Source: JBHENW01 sp046261875
Lineage (GTDB): Bacteria; Acidobacteriota; Thermoanaerobaculia; UBA5066; Gp7-AA6
Assembly (NCBI GenBank): GCA_046261875.1
Contig: JBHENW010000200.1
Coordinates: 1 to 60,438, forward strand
Direction: 5' to 3'
Length of the DNA stretch: 60,438 nucleotides
The notes under the pieces were generated by a model that was not told where the DNA came from, searched no databases, and was given only the letters and a program-made list of their open reading frames with translations. Below are positions 8,987 to 17,450 of the stretch, piece by piece (the first letter of the stretch is position 1; every line of letters starts with the position of its first letter). The position numbers and the translations under genes are program-made.

Positions 8987-9097
8987 CAAGCAGTTGGCTC
9001 GCGCGGCCGGTAGCGTGGTCCGCGACGGAAAAACTCTTCCTTTCCCCTTTCTCCGAATCCTATTAAACGGCCGGGCCGGCCGGGACTATTTCTCGGG

Positions 9098-11530
9098 TCA
9101 GCGGCCCAGAGCGGTCGTCTCGCGCTCCCGGGCGGTGACGGAGAGCCCTTCGGGGCCCACCCGGGCTTCGATCGCCTCGATCTTTTCGTCCCGCGCCGCG
9201 ATGAGCAGCTCCGAAACGGGGTCCTCGACGTGCTTCTGGATCGCCCGGCGCAGGGGGCGGGCGCCCATGTTCGGGTCATCGCCGCTCTGCCGGAGAAGCC
9301 ACTCGACGGCGGCGTCGTCCACGTCCACGAACGCGCCCTTGGGGGAGAGCGTCGCGTTGACGTCGTCGATGAGAAGCCGGCATATCTTCGCGAGCTCTTC
9401 GCGGCCGAGCGGGTGGAAGACGATCGTCTCGTCGATCCGGTTGATGAACTCGGGCGAGAAATCCCGCTTGAGCTCCTTCAGGACGAGCTCTTCGATCTCG
9501 CGCGAGTTCTGGATCCCCCGCGAGTCCCCGAACCCCAGGCGGTTGCGGGTGACGAGGTGCTTGGTCCCGATGTTCGACGTCATGATGATGAGCGTGTTCT
9601 TGAAGTCCACGACGTTGCCGTACGCGTCCGTCAGGATCCCGTCTTCCAGGATCTGCAGGAGCAGGTTGGCGATGTCGGGATGCGCCTTCTCGATCTCGTC
9701 GAACAGGATCACGCTGTAGGGGTTGCGCCGGATCCTCTCCGTCAGCTGGCCGCCGTCCTCGTGTCCGACGTAGCCGGGGGGCGATCCGATCAGCTTCGAG
9801 ACGGCGTGCTTCTCCATGTACTCGGACATGTCGAAGCGCACCAGAGCCTTCTGGTTCTCGAAGAGAAACTCCGCCAGCCGGCGCGCGACCTCCGTCTTTC
9901 CGACGCCGGAGGGCCCGAGGAAGATGAAGGAGCCCATCGGGCGGTTCGGGTTCTTCACGCCGAGGCGCGAGCGGCGGATTGCCTTGGACACGCCGACGAT
10001 GGCCGCTTCCTGCCCGACGATGCGCCGGCGCAGCGCATCCTCCATGTGGAGGAGTTTCTCGGCCTCTTCCATCTCGAGCGACGCGACGGGGATGCCCGTC
10101 CAGGAGGAGATGATCTCCTCGATGTCGCGGCGGGTGACCTCCTGGGTCGCCTCGTTGCGCTCGGCCGTCTGCGCCTTTGTCCGCTCGATCTCTTCCTTGA
10201 GCTCGATCTCCCGCTCGCGCAGGAAGACGGCCTTTTCGAAGTCCTTGTCGGAGATCGCCTTCTTCATCTCCTTGACGATCTGGCGGGTCTCGATCTCCAG
10301 CTTGCGCAGGTTCTGCGTATCGGCGACGCGCTTGAGCTTCACCTTCGCTCCCGCCTCGTCGAGGATGTCGATCGCCTTGTCCGGGAAGAAGCGGTCCGTG
10401 ATGTAGCGGTTGGATTGATACACCGCCGTCTTGATCGCTTCCGCGGAGTAACGCACCTTGTGGAACTGCTCGTAGCGGTCCTTGACGCCCTCCAGGATCT
10501 CGAAGGTCTCGTTCTCGGAAGGGGCCGTCACCTGGATCGCCTGGAAGCGCCGGAGGAGGCTGCGGTCCTTCTCGATGTACTTGCGGTATTCCTTCAGCGT
10601 CGTCGCCCCGATGCAGGAGACCTCGCCGCGCGAGAGGGCGGGCTTCAGGATGTTCGCCGCGTCCAGGCTCCCCTCGGCGGAGCCGGCGCCGATCAACGAA
10701 TGGATCTCGTCGATGAAGATGATCAGGTCGGGGTTCTCCCGCAGCTCGCGGATGATCCCCTTGAGGCGCTCCTCGAACTGGCCGCGGTACTTGGTGCCCG
10801 CCACGATGAGGGAGAGGTCGAGCGCGAGGATCTTCTTGTTCGCGAGAAACATCGGGACCGCGCCCTCGATGATCCGCGTCGCCAGCCCTTCCACGATCGC
10901 CGTCTTGCCGACCCCCGGTTCGCCGAGGAGGATCGGGTTGTTCTTGGTGCGGCGGGAGAGGATCTGGATGATCCGCTCGACCTCCTTCTCGCGGCCGATC
11001 AGCGGATCGAAGGTTCCTCCCGTCGCGAGCTGCGTCAGATCGCGGCTGTACTCCGCCAGGAAGGGAAGCTCCTTCTTCTGCTTGGAGACCTCGCGCTCCT
11101 TGATCAGGGAGATCGTCTCTTCACGGACTCCGTAGAGGTTGAAGCCCCGCGCCGTGAGCAGGCGGCCGGCGACACAGCCGTCCACCCGGAGCAGGCCGAT
11201 CAGGAGGTGCTCCGTGCCGACGTAGGGATGCATCATGGATTCCGCCTCGTGGGAGGCGTAAGCCAGGATCTTCTTCGACTCCTCGGAAAGCGGAAGCTCG
11301 GCCGTCGAGGAGATCCGTTCGACGAAGATGCGATCTCCTTCGATCTCGCGGCGGACCTCTTCCGGCTTCACGTTGAAGCGGGAGAAGATCTCCTTGATGA
11401 TGTCCTCGCCCTCTCGCAGGATGCCGAGCAGGAGATGCTCGGACTCGATCACCTTGGAGCCGAGCTTGGAGGCCTCGTAGCGCGCGAAGAAGAGAGCCCG
11501 GCGCGCTTTCTCGTTGTACTTCTCAAACAT
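9098..11530 (-). CDS. clpC: ClpC-type AAA+ unfoldase (Clp ATPase)
   Basis: 810 residues. Hexameric unfoldase that feeds substrates to ClpP. The architecture is complete: N-terminal double Clp-N repeat (1-145), first AAA domain with Walker A GEPGVGKT at about 203-210 and arginine-finger region, a middle domain with a UVR-like segment (REREIELKEEIERT), and a second AAA domain with GPSGVGKTE and the ClpC-like IGSPPGYVGHEDGGQL loop. ATG at 11530. No ctsR, mcsA or mcsB lies nearby, so the Firmicute-style clpC operon is absent. A short gap (9,038 nt region excluded) separates it from the downstream bamA gene. No ribosome-binding site is obvious. Confidence 0.93.
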   Translation of the reverse strand: MFEKYNEKARRALFFARYEASKLGSKVIESEHLLLGILREGEDIIKEIFSRFNVKPEEVRREIEGDRIFVERISSTAELPLSEESKKILAYASHEAESMMHPYVGTEHLLIGLLRVDGCVAGRLLTARGFNLYGVREETISLIKEREVSKQKKELPFLAEYSRDLTQLATGGTFDPLIGREKEVERIIQILSRRTKNNPILLGEPGVGKTAIVEGLATRIIEGAVPMFLANKKILALDLSLIVAGTKYRGQFEERLKGIIRELRENPDLIIFIDEIHSLIGAGSAEGSLDAANILKPALSRGEVSCIGATTLKEYRKYIEKDRSLLRRFQAIQVTAPSENETFEILEGVKDRYEQFHKVRYSAEAIKTAVYQSNRYITDRFFPDKAIDILDEAGAKVKLKRVADTQNLRKLEIETRQIVKEMKKAISDKDFEKAVFLREREIELKEEIERTKAQTAERNEATQEVTRRDIEEIISSWTGIPVASLEMEEAEKLLHMEDALRRRIVGQEAAIVGVSKAIRRSRLGVKNPNRPMGSFIFLGPSGVGKTEVARRLAEFLFENQKALVRFDMSEYMEKHAVSKLIGSPPGYVGHEDGGQLTERIRRNPYSVILFDEIEKAHPDIANLLLQILEDGILTDAYGNVVDFKNTLIIMTSNIGTKHLVTRNRLGFGDSRGIQNSREIEELVLKELKRDFSPEFINRIDETIVFHPLGREELAKICRLLIDDVNATLSPKGAFVDVDDAAVEWLLRQSGDDPNMGARPLRRAIQKHVEDPVSELLIAARDEKIEAIEARVGPEGLSVTARERETTALGR

Positions 11531-11568
11531 CGGGAGCGGCGGAAAGCGAAGCCAGCATCGGCGTTTTC

Positions 11569-12354
11569 TTACCGATTCGCGTAACCCGCCCGTCCCACGA
11601 TTCCTTCCCGGGACATCGAAAAGATCTTATCACAGCGATTCGCGAGCTCCGGGTTGTGCGTGACGAGAACGGTCGTCATCGCACGCTCCCGGTGCAGCTG
11701 CTGGAGCAGATCGAAGACGATGCGGGCGGATTCAACGTCCAAATTGCCCGTCGGCTCGTCCGCCAGGAGCAGGCGCGGTCCGCGCGCGAGGGCGCGGGCG
11801 ATCGCGGCCCGCTGCTGCTCGCCGCCGGAGAGCGCGAGGGGTCGATGGCTCGCGCGGTGTCCCAGGCCGACGCGCTCGAGCATGACGAGGGCCTGCCGCT
11901 CGGACTCCGCGCGCTGGAGTCCCGCGATGCGGTGAGGCATCGCCGCGTTCTCCAGCGCCGTGAACTCGGGCAGCAGGTGGTGGTACTGGAACACGAACCC
12001 GATCTTCTCGTTGCGGAAACGCGCGCGCTCGCGGGGCGGGAGATCCTCGAGCGACTGCCCGAAGATCTCCACGCGGCCGGCATCGGGTCGGTCGATTCCC
12101 CCGAGCAGGTGCAGCAGCGTGGACTTTCCGACGCCGGACGGGCCCATGATCGCCGCGAACGTCCGATCCTCCAGCGCGAACGACAGGTCGGTGAAGACCG
12201 TGACCGGCGCCCCCTCCCCGGCATAGGTCTTGGAGACGCCGAGGGCGCGAACCGAGATCTCCTCCGGGGAGGTCGCGGGTGGTGGGTGGTGGGTGATGGG
12301 GTCCGAGCCCTCTTCCCCAGCACCTACCACCTTCCACCGACCACCTTCTTTCAT
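11569..12354 (-). CDS. lolD: ABC transporter ATP-binding protein, LolD type, with a repeat-derived N-terminal insert
   Basis: 261 residues. ATPase of the LolCDE-type system that releases lipoproteins from the inner membrane. Walker A is GPSGVGKST, the Q-loop is GFVFQYHHLLPEF, the signature is LSGGEQQR and Walker B is LLLADEPTGNLD; together they are typical of LolD/MacB-like ATPases. ATG at 12354 overlaps the lolC stop as ATGA, which argues that translation truly starts there. Codons 3-27 or so are then made of a 7-bp-periodic quasi-palindromic repeat (12283-12348), giving a low-complexity segment before the conserved EISVRALGVSKTY. The repeat length preserves the frame. A non-ATG start downstream of the repeat is the alternative. 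Confidence 0.88.
   Translation of the reverse strand: MKEGGRWKVVGAGEEGSDPITHHPPPATSPEEISVRALGVSKTYAGEGAPVTVFTDLSFALEDRTFAAIMGPSGVGKSTLLHLLGGIDRPDAGRVEIFGQSLEDLPPRERARFRNEKIGFVFQYHHLLPEFTALENAAMPHRIAGLQRAESERQALVMLERVGLGHRASHRPLALSGGEQQRAAIARALARGPRLLLADEPTGNLDVESARIVFDLLQQLHRERAMTTVLVTHNPELANRCDKIFSMSREGIVGRAGYANR
12283..12348. repeat. Quasi-palindromic element built from heptads (GGTGNNN / CACCCAN arms)
   Basis: Read on the minus strand, the first arm is GGTGGTC, GGTGGAA, GGTGGTA, GGTGCTG and the second arm is CACCCAT, CACCCAC, CACCCAC, CACCCGC, separated by about 17 bases. The arms can pair into a long imperfect hairpin. Both arms keep a 7-bp period. The element lies inside the lolD reading frame directly after the start codon. 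A second element of the same design but different sequence lies at 13556-13635. Confidence 0.75.
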
Positions 12355-13541
12355 CGCGACAGCCTCAACGCCTCGCCCGGCGCCAGCCGGGCCGCCGCCC
12401 GGGCCGGAAGGACCGCGGCGCCGACCGCCGTCGCCAGCGCGAAGACTGCGACGAGGAAGACCTCCCCGGGATGGACGGCGAATGGGACGTGGGTCAGGAG
12501 ATAGACGTCGGCGGGAAGCGGCACGGCGCGGGTGCGATCGAGCAGGGTCGCGACCGTCACGCCCAGGGCGACCCCGGCGGCGGTGCCGAGGAGCCCGATG
12601 AGGGCCCCGAGCGTCAGGTAGACGCGGCCGAGGGCCTCCGGCGTCGCTCCGAGCGAGGCGAGGACGCCCAGGTCCCGCTTCTTCTCGACGACGAGCAGCG
12701 CGACGTTGGACACGATGTTCAGCGCCGCGACGAGGATGACGAGCGCGACCGTGACGAAGATGACGAGTTTCTCCAGCCTCAGCGCAAAAGAGAGGGGCGC
12801 GTTCAGGTCCTTCCAGGTCTGGATCCGCGTTTCCGCCGGAAGTCGCGGGGCCAGTCGCGCGGCGACTTCCTCGGCGCGCTCGGGATCACGCAGCCGCGCC
12901 TCGTAGGCGCCCGCTCCGTCGGTGACTCCGGCGAGCAGCCGCGCCGAGCGCTCGGAGACCTCGACGTCCGCCGCCTTTTCCAGCGCGCCGATGCGCATGA
13001 CGTCCGCGACCTGGAAGACCATCGTGACCGGGATCGGTCCGAGCGGCGAGAGGCGCGTTCGGGAGGAGGTGACGCGGATGCGCCCGCCACGGGAGACCCC
13101 CGTGCGCGCCGCCACGGATCCGCTCACGCGCGCGAGCGGGAAGGACCCTTCCCCCGAGGGCTCCAGGGAGCTCTCCTCTTTCGCCGCATTGCGGTAGCGG
13201 ACGGGCAGCGCGCTCTCCCCTTCCGGGTCGGCGACCCAGGCGCGGCCCGCGATCGATGGAGCGACCGCGGCGACTTCCGCCTGCGCGGCGAGCAGCCGGC
13301 GCACGCTCTCGGCGTCGGCGAGGCGGGCTCCCCGCTCCGGCGAAACGACGAGGTGCGGGCTCCGCTCGGCCATCTGGGCGCGGATCCGGTCCTGGAAGCC
13401 CGAAAGGAGCGACAGCGAGATGACCAGGGCCGCGACGCCCACGGCGAGCCCCAGCACCGCGATCGTCGAGATGAGCGCCACGTGGGCGCGCCGGCGCGAG
13501 GCGGCGAGGTACCGGAGGGCGACGAAGGACGGAAAGCTCAT
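12351..13541 (-). CDS. lolC: ABC transporter permease, LolC/LolE family
   Basis: 396 residues from the preferred start. Inner-membrane permease of lipoprotein release. The family N-terminus SFPSFVALRYLAASRRR is followed by the first transmembrane helix and SLLSGFQDR, a large periplasmic domain (about 60-265), then three C-terminal helices with the FtsX-like KKRDLGVLASLGA motif. I prefer ATG 13541 because homology starts there; an in-frame ATG at 13571 would add ten residues drawn from a heptad repeat. Only one permease is present, so the complex may be a LolC/E homodimer (LolF-like). It is followed by lolD with a 4-bp overlap and preceded by lysS. Confidence 0.88.
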   Translation of the reverse strand: MSFPSFVALRYLAASRRRAHVALISTIAVLGLAVGVAALVISLSLLSGFQDRIRAQMAERSPHLVVSPERGARLADAESVRRLLAAQAEVAAVAPSIAGRAWVADPEGESALPVRYRNAAKEESSLEPSGEGSFPLARVSGSVAARTGVSRGGRIRVTSSRTRLSPLGPIPVTMVFQVADVMRIGALEKAADVEVSERSARLLAGVTDGAGAYEARLRDPERAEEVAARLAPRLPAETRIQTWKDLNAPLSFALRLEKLVIFVTVALVILVAALNIVSNVALLVVEKKRDLGVLASLGATPEALGRVYLTLGALIGLLGTAAGVALGVTVATLLDRTRAVPLPADVYLLTHVPFAVHPGEVFLVAVFALATAVGAAVLPARAAARLAPGEALRLSR

Positions 13542-13555
13542 GGAGACGACGATCG

Positions 13556-13635
13556 GGAGTCGGTAGTCCATAGTCGATAGTCGGGCTGGTTTCCTCGACT
13601 CCCGACTCCCGACTCGACTCCCGACTCCCGACTCA
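13556..13635. repeat. Quasi-palindromic element built from heptads (CGACTCC array against TAGTCNN array)
   Basis: On the plus strand, 13556-13586 reads as AGTCGGT, AGTCCAT, AGTCGAT, AGTCGGG. A 9-bp spacer follows, then 13596-13635 holds copies of CGACTCC, one shortened to five bases. The second array is largely complementary to the first, so a long hairpin can form. The lysS stop codon lies inside the last unit and the alternative lolC ATG at 13571 lies inside the other arm, so the element fills the lysS-lolC junction. Confidence 0.8.
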
Positions 13636-15186
13636 CGAACCCTCCTTCGGCCGTAACAGGGGAAACAGGATCACGTCCCGGATCGAGTGCCGGTCGGTCA
13701 GGAGCATCGTGAGCCGGTCGATGCCGACCCCTTCCCCGGCCGTCGGCGGCATCCCGTACTCGAGCGCTTCGACGTACTCCTCATCGTAGGGGGTGGCCTC
13801 GAGGTCCCCCCGCCGGCGCTCCTCCTCCTGCTGCCGGAACCGGCGCGCCTGCTCGGCGGGGTCGTTCAGCTCGGAGAAGCCGTTGGCGATCTCCATCCCT
13901 CCCGCATAGAGCTCGAAGCGATCGACCCATTCCGGATCGTCGGGGTTCTGCTTGGAAAGCGGCGAGATCTCCGTCGGAAACTCGTGGAGGAACGTCGGCT
14001 GGATGAACCGGGCCTCGGCCACCGCTTCGAAGAGCTCCGCGAGGAGCTTGTCCTTCTGGCCGGCGAAGCGATCGGGCCGCTCGACGCCCAGCCGCCGCGC
14101 GGCGGCGAGAAGCCCCTCGGCGGAAGCCAGGTCCTCCTCGCGCACGGGGCCTCGCGGGTCTTCGCGCACCGCCTCGAGGACGGCCTGGCGCATCGTCACG
14201 CGCCGATACGGCGGAGTCCAGTCGATCGTGTGCTCCCCCCACGGCGTGCGGAGACCGCCGGAGGTTTCGCGGGCGAGACCGGCGAGCATCTGCTCCGTCA
14301 GCTCCATCAGGTCGGCCGCGCGTGCGTAGGCCTGGTAGAACTCGAGCATGGTGAATTCCGGGTTGTGCTGCGTTGAGATCCCCTCGTTGCGGAAGTTGCG
14401 GTTGACCTCGTAAACCCGGTCGATCCCTCCCACCACGAGCCGCTTGAGGTACAGCTCCGGAGCGATGCGCAGGAAGAGAGGAAGGTCGAGGGCGTTGTGG
14501 TGGGTCACGAACGGACGCGCCAGCGCGCCGCCCGCCACCGGCTGCATCATCGGCGTCTCGACCTCGAGAAACCCCCGCGCGTCGAGGAACCCGCGCAGGT
14601 AGCGCACGATCGCCGCCCGCCGCTCGAAGACCTCACGGGACTCGGGATTCACGGCGAGGTCGAGGTACCTCTGCCGGTAACGGCGCTCGACGTCCTTCAG
14701 GCCGTGCCACTTTTCCGGGAGCGGCCGGAGACACTTCGCCAGGAACTCCACTTCGCGCGCCTTGACGGACAGCTCCCCGGTCCGCGTGCGGAAGATTTCG
14801 CCGCGCACGCCGATCCAGTCTCCGAGGTCCAGGGCCCGGACCAGCTCCCACGCCGGCTCCCCCACGACGTCCTTGCGGACGTACACCTGGAGCCGGTGCC
14901 GGCCGTCGGAGAGATCCAGGAACGCCGCGCGTCCCTGATCCCGCCGGGCGAGGATCCGCCCCGCCGTCGCCGCGGCGGGGGGCGTCCGCTCCAGCTCCTC
15001 TCCGGGCGTCCCGGCGTACTTCCGGGCGATCTCGGATACGGAGGCCGTGAGGTCGAAGCGGAAGGGATAGAGCGCGGACACGACCGAGCCGATCTGCTCC
15101 AGGCGCACCCTCCGGTTCCGGATGAGATCGGCTTCGGCGGATTCTTCGAGGAGATCCGGGGGCGTGTTCGCCGGGGGCGCTTTCAT
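13633..15186 (-). CDS. lysS: Lysyl-tRNA synthetase, class II
   Basis: 517 residues. Charges tRNA-Lys. An N-terminal OB-fold anticodon-binding domain (about 60-165, with ARRDQGRAAFLDLSDG) precedes the class II core. Motif 1 lies around FLEVETPMMQPVAGGA, motif 2 is in NRNFRNEGIST with the ATP-binding Arg, and motif 3 is GEGVGIDRLTMLL. RHSIRDVILFPLLRP closes the protein as in bacterial LysS. ATG at 15186 has no Shine-Dalgarno, but TAGTAT lies nine bases upstream. Its stop lies in the heptad repeat before lolC. The lysS-lolC-lolD order is widespread in diderms. Confidence 0.95.
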   Translation of the reverse strand: MKAPPANTPPDLLEESAEADLIRNRRVRLEQIGSVVSALYPFRFDLTASVSEIARKYAGTPGEELERTPPAAATAGRILARRDQGRAAFLDLSDGRHRLQVYVRKDVVGEPAWELVRALDLGDWIGVRGEIFRTRTGELSVKAREVEFLAKCLRPLPEKWHGLKDVERRYRQRYLDLAVNPESREVFERRAAIVRYLRGFLDARGFLEVETPMMQPVAGGALARPFVTHHNALDLPLFLRIAPELYLKRLVVGGIDRVYEVNRNFRNEGISTQHNPEFTMLEFYQAYARAADLMELTEQMLAGLARETSGGLRTPWGEHTIDWTPPYRRVTMRQAVLEAVREDPRGPVREEDLASAEGLLAAARRLGVERPDRFAGQKDKLLAELFEAVAEARFIQPTFLHEFPTEISPLSKQNPDDPEWVDRFELYAGGMEIANGFSELNDPAEQARRFRQQEEERRRGDLEATPYDEEYVEALEYGMPPTAGEGVGIDRLTMLLTDRHSIRDVILFPLLRPKEGS

Positions 15187-15195
15187 CGGCCGAGG

Positions 15196-15201
15196 ATACT
15201 A
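15196..15201 (-). promoter_or_regulatory. lysS: Candidate -10 element (TAGTAT) for leaderless lysS
   Basis: TAGTAT on the minus strand ends nine bases before the lysS ATG. No ribosome-binding site is visible, consistent with a leaderless transcript. No clear -35 is seen. Confidence 0.4.
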
Positions 15202-15260
15202 GGAGACCCCCGCAGCGGACAGTCCGGTATCCGGCGCGCGGTGCGCGCGCTCCGTGCCGG

Positions 15261-16781
15261 TCAGCCTTCGATGTCGGTCGGGGAGGCCCGTTGCCGCTCG
15301 ACCTCGTCGAGCCCGAGCCAGAGATCGGCGGTCGCGCCGAGCAGCCGGAAGCGCGAGCGCGTCCAGGAGCGCGTCTCCGCCTCGGCCTCGCCGAGGTGCG
15401 CTTCCTCGATGGCGACCGTCATCCGCGCGTCGAGCTGGGACGCCCGGGCGAGCGTCGCGCGGGCCGCGCGGAGGAGGTCGGGCGATGGCGCGGCGGAAGC
15501 CGCGAGGGCCTCGAGCTCCTGCTCCGCCTTCACCCGCAGGACGGCAGCCTGCAGGAGGGCCCGGTCGCGATCGGAGGGGGGCTCCCCTCCCGCCGCGACG
15601 GTCTTGCGCGCCGCGAGCAGCTCCCAGGGCTCCAGCTTCAGGTGCGCCAGGCCGGGGATTTCGGGCCGCACGGGGCCGTGTCCCTCGTCGTAGAGCTCGA
15701 CGGCTCCGAGCAGCCGGTCCATGGAGGGCTTCCAGAACGCCGCCTCGTGCTCTTCTCCTTCGACTTCCTCCACGAGTTCGAGTGCCTCGTCGATGTCCTG
15801 GGCTTCGAGGCCCGAGATGTCGAACTTCTGGAGCACCTCGCTGATCGCGTGCTTGAGCTCGTGGATGTGCTGCGCGCGAAGGTTGCGCTCCGTCGCCTGG
15901 CGGTCGTACCGGATGCGGGACTCGCGAAAACGGCGGAACTCTTCGGACGCCTTCTCCTCCCCCCCGCGGGTCAGCTCGCGCTCCAGGTCGGTGATGCGTC
16001 CCGTCGCCTCGTCCAGCCGTCTTTCTTCCTTCTCGTAGAGCCGGTGGAAGACCGAACGCGTCGTCAGGTTGCAGCAGGCGACCGCCGTCAGGATGTCCGG
16101 ATTCGCCAGCCCGCTCGCGACACGGCGCTTCATCGTCCGGACGTTGTTGAGGAGCCTCTCGGAGACCAGATCCTCGAACTCCCGCGCCCGGTTCATGTCG
16201 GTCGCGAGCTCGTCGAAGGCCCGCACGATGGGCGGCGTCATGCCGGACTCCAGCCGGGGCCAGACCGATGCGGCCGTGACGGACTCGAACAGCTTCTGGA
16301 TCGCCACGCGCGGGCGGGTGAGCGAGGCCTCCGGGTCCGCGCGCCCGGTCGCGGCGACGGTCGCCAGGAAGTCCACCTTGTCGATGACGTCCTCGTCGAC
16401 TTCCGACTGCGAGAAGTAGAAGCGCAGCAGGTGAAAGGCGATCTTCTCGTCCTGCGGCCGGACCTTCTCGAAGAAACGCCGCACGAAGGAGGGCGAGACG
16501 CGGCGGTCCGTTTCGCGCAGCTCGCGCGCGAAGGCGTCGAGCTTTTCCCACAGCTCCCGGAGGCGCGGCGCGACCGCTTCGGGCAGCGCCGTGTTGATTT
16601 GCGCCGCGACGGCCCGGATCTCCTCGTAGAGGGCGTTGAAATCGAGCTTGTATCCGGGCTCCGAAGAGAAGAAGGTCTTGTAAACGCCGCGCAGGAATTG
16701 ATTGAACGTCCAGAGCGCCTTGAATCTCTCCGTCAGCCGGATATAGTCGTCGTGCAGCAGCTGGATCTTCTCGACGGACAT
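15261..16781 (-). CDS. Unknown, largely helical protein
   Basis: 506 residues from ATG 16781. I do not recognise a family. The sequence lacks a signal peptide or membrane segment and is rich in charged helices. A likely coiled coil spans roughly residues 255-340 (EKEERRLDEATGRITDLERE onward), followed by a Glu-rich acidic stretch (ALELVEEVEGEEHEA). A TACAAT box at 16807-16802 lies only two bases before the first in-frame ATG (16799). Its transcript would therefore begin near 16794, which makes the second ATG (16781, reading MSVEKIQLLHDDY) the better start. It is divergent from hpt with about 60 bp between them. A cytoplasmic structural or scaffold role is only a guess. Confidence 0.7.
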   Translation of the reverse strand: MSVEKIQLLHDDYIRLTERFKALWTFNQFLRGVYKTFFSSEPGYKLDFNALYEEIRAVAAQINTALPEAVAPRLRELWEKLDAFARELRETDRRVSPSFVRRFFEKVRPQDEKIAFHLLRFYFSQSEVDEDVIDKVDFLATVAATGRADPEASLTRPRVAIQKLFESVTAASVWPRLESGMTPPIVRAFDELATDMNRAREFEDLVSERLLNNVRTMKRRVASGLANPDILTAVACCNLTTRSVFHRLYEKEERRLDEATGRITDLERELTRGGEEKASEEFRRFRESRIRYDRQATERNLRAQHIHELKHAISEVLQKFDISGLEAQDIDEALELVEEVEGEEHEAAFWKPSMDRLLGAVELYDEGHGPVRPEIPGLAHLKLEPWELLAARKTVAAGGEPPSDRDRALLQAAVLRVKAEQELEALAASAAPSPDLLRAARATLARASQLDARMTVAIEEAHLGEAEAETRSWTRSRFRLLGATADLWLGLDEVERQRASPTDIEG

Positions 16782-16801
16782 CGTAAACTCTGTAACCATT
16801 C

Positions 16802-16807
16802 ATTGTA
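16802..16807 (-). promoter_or_regulatory. Candidate -10 element (TACAAT) upstream of the unknown helical protein
   Basis: TACAAT on the minus strand, two bases before the first ATG (16799) and 20 bases before the second (16781). The short distance decides in favour of the second start. Confidence 0.45.
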
Positions 16808-16865
16808 GCGCCATGGATCCGACCATTTCCGAGGAATAGACGCCTATGGCACCTTCGGGCCCCCG

Positions 16866-17450
16866 ATGAAGCTCGGGCGCACCCTGATCGACGCGCCGAC
16901 GTTGAGCGACGGGGTCGAGCGGCTCGCGCGGGAGCTCGACCGCGATCAGGAGGGCCGTTCCGCCCTTCTCGTCGGAATTCTCAAAGGATCGATCTTCTTC
17001 CTCTGCGATCTCGCCAAGCGGCTGAAGACCCCCGTGACGCTCGATTTCCTCCAGGTCTCTTCCTACGGCTCGGGCACGCGCTCTTCCGGCAACGTGCGCC
17101 TGCTGCGGGATCTCTCGACGGACGTCGCGGGGCAGGACGTCGTGATCGTCGAGGACATCGTGGACACCGGCAGGACGCTCAAGAAGATCATCGAGATCCT
17201 GGGGACGCGCAAGCCGCGGTCCGTCAAGATCTGCGCGCTCTTGAAGAAGCGCGTCCCGGGCGCCCTCGAGATCCCCATCGACTACCTCGGCTTCACGATC
17301 GACGACCACTTCGTCGTCGGCTACGGCCTCGACCACGCCGAGTCGTACCGCAACCTGCCCTACATCGCCATCCTCGAGCCGGACGGCGATCCGAAGCCGG
17401 ATGCGGAGAGCCTGCCGGTCGGGGCTGCGGCGGGCAGCTCCCCCAAGTGA
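16866..17450 (+). CDS. hpt: Hypoxanthine phosphoribosyltransferase
   Basis: 194 residues. Purine salvage: converts hypoxanthine or guanine plus PRPP to IMP or GMP. The PRPP-binding signature VVIVEDIVDTGRT is at residues 92-104, LVGILKGSIFF supplies the PPi loop, and LDFLQVSSYG the flexible loop. DYLGFTIDDHFVVGYGLDHAESYRNLPYI is split across the base-binding pocket (Lys/Asp/aromatic). ATG at 16866. The stop overlaps the ridA GTG, so the two are coupled. Length is slightly above the usual 180 because of an Ala/Ser/Pro-rich C-terminal tail. It complements mtnP and adoK at the left of the window. Confidence 0.94.
   Translation: MKLGRTLIDAPTLSDGVERLARELDRDQEGRSALLVGILKGSIFFLCDLAKRLKTPVTLDFLQVSSYGSGTRSSGNVRLLRDLSTDVAGQDVVIVEDIVDTGRTLKKIIEILGTRKPRSVKICALLKKRVPGALEIPIDYLGFTIDDHFVVGYGLDHAESYRNLPYIAILEPDGDPKPDAESLPVGAAAGSSPK

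Noticed and set aside
9230..11584. Very long plus-strand open frame opposite clpC
   Set aside because: It is the antisense shadow of a GC-rich gene with strong codon bias; the translation is rich in Arg, Asp, Leu and Val without any domain, whereas the minus strand encodes complete ClpC.
12283..12352. Insertion sequence remnant at the lolC-lolD junction
   Set aside because: No terminal inverted repeat of IS type, no transposase fragment and no target duplication; the heptad periodicity explains the structure.
13596..13635. CGACTCC tandem array considered as a CRISPR-like or minisatellite array
   Set aside because: Units are only 7 bp with no spacers and there are no cas genes; the complementary array nearby shows it is one arm of a hairpin element.
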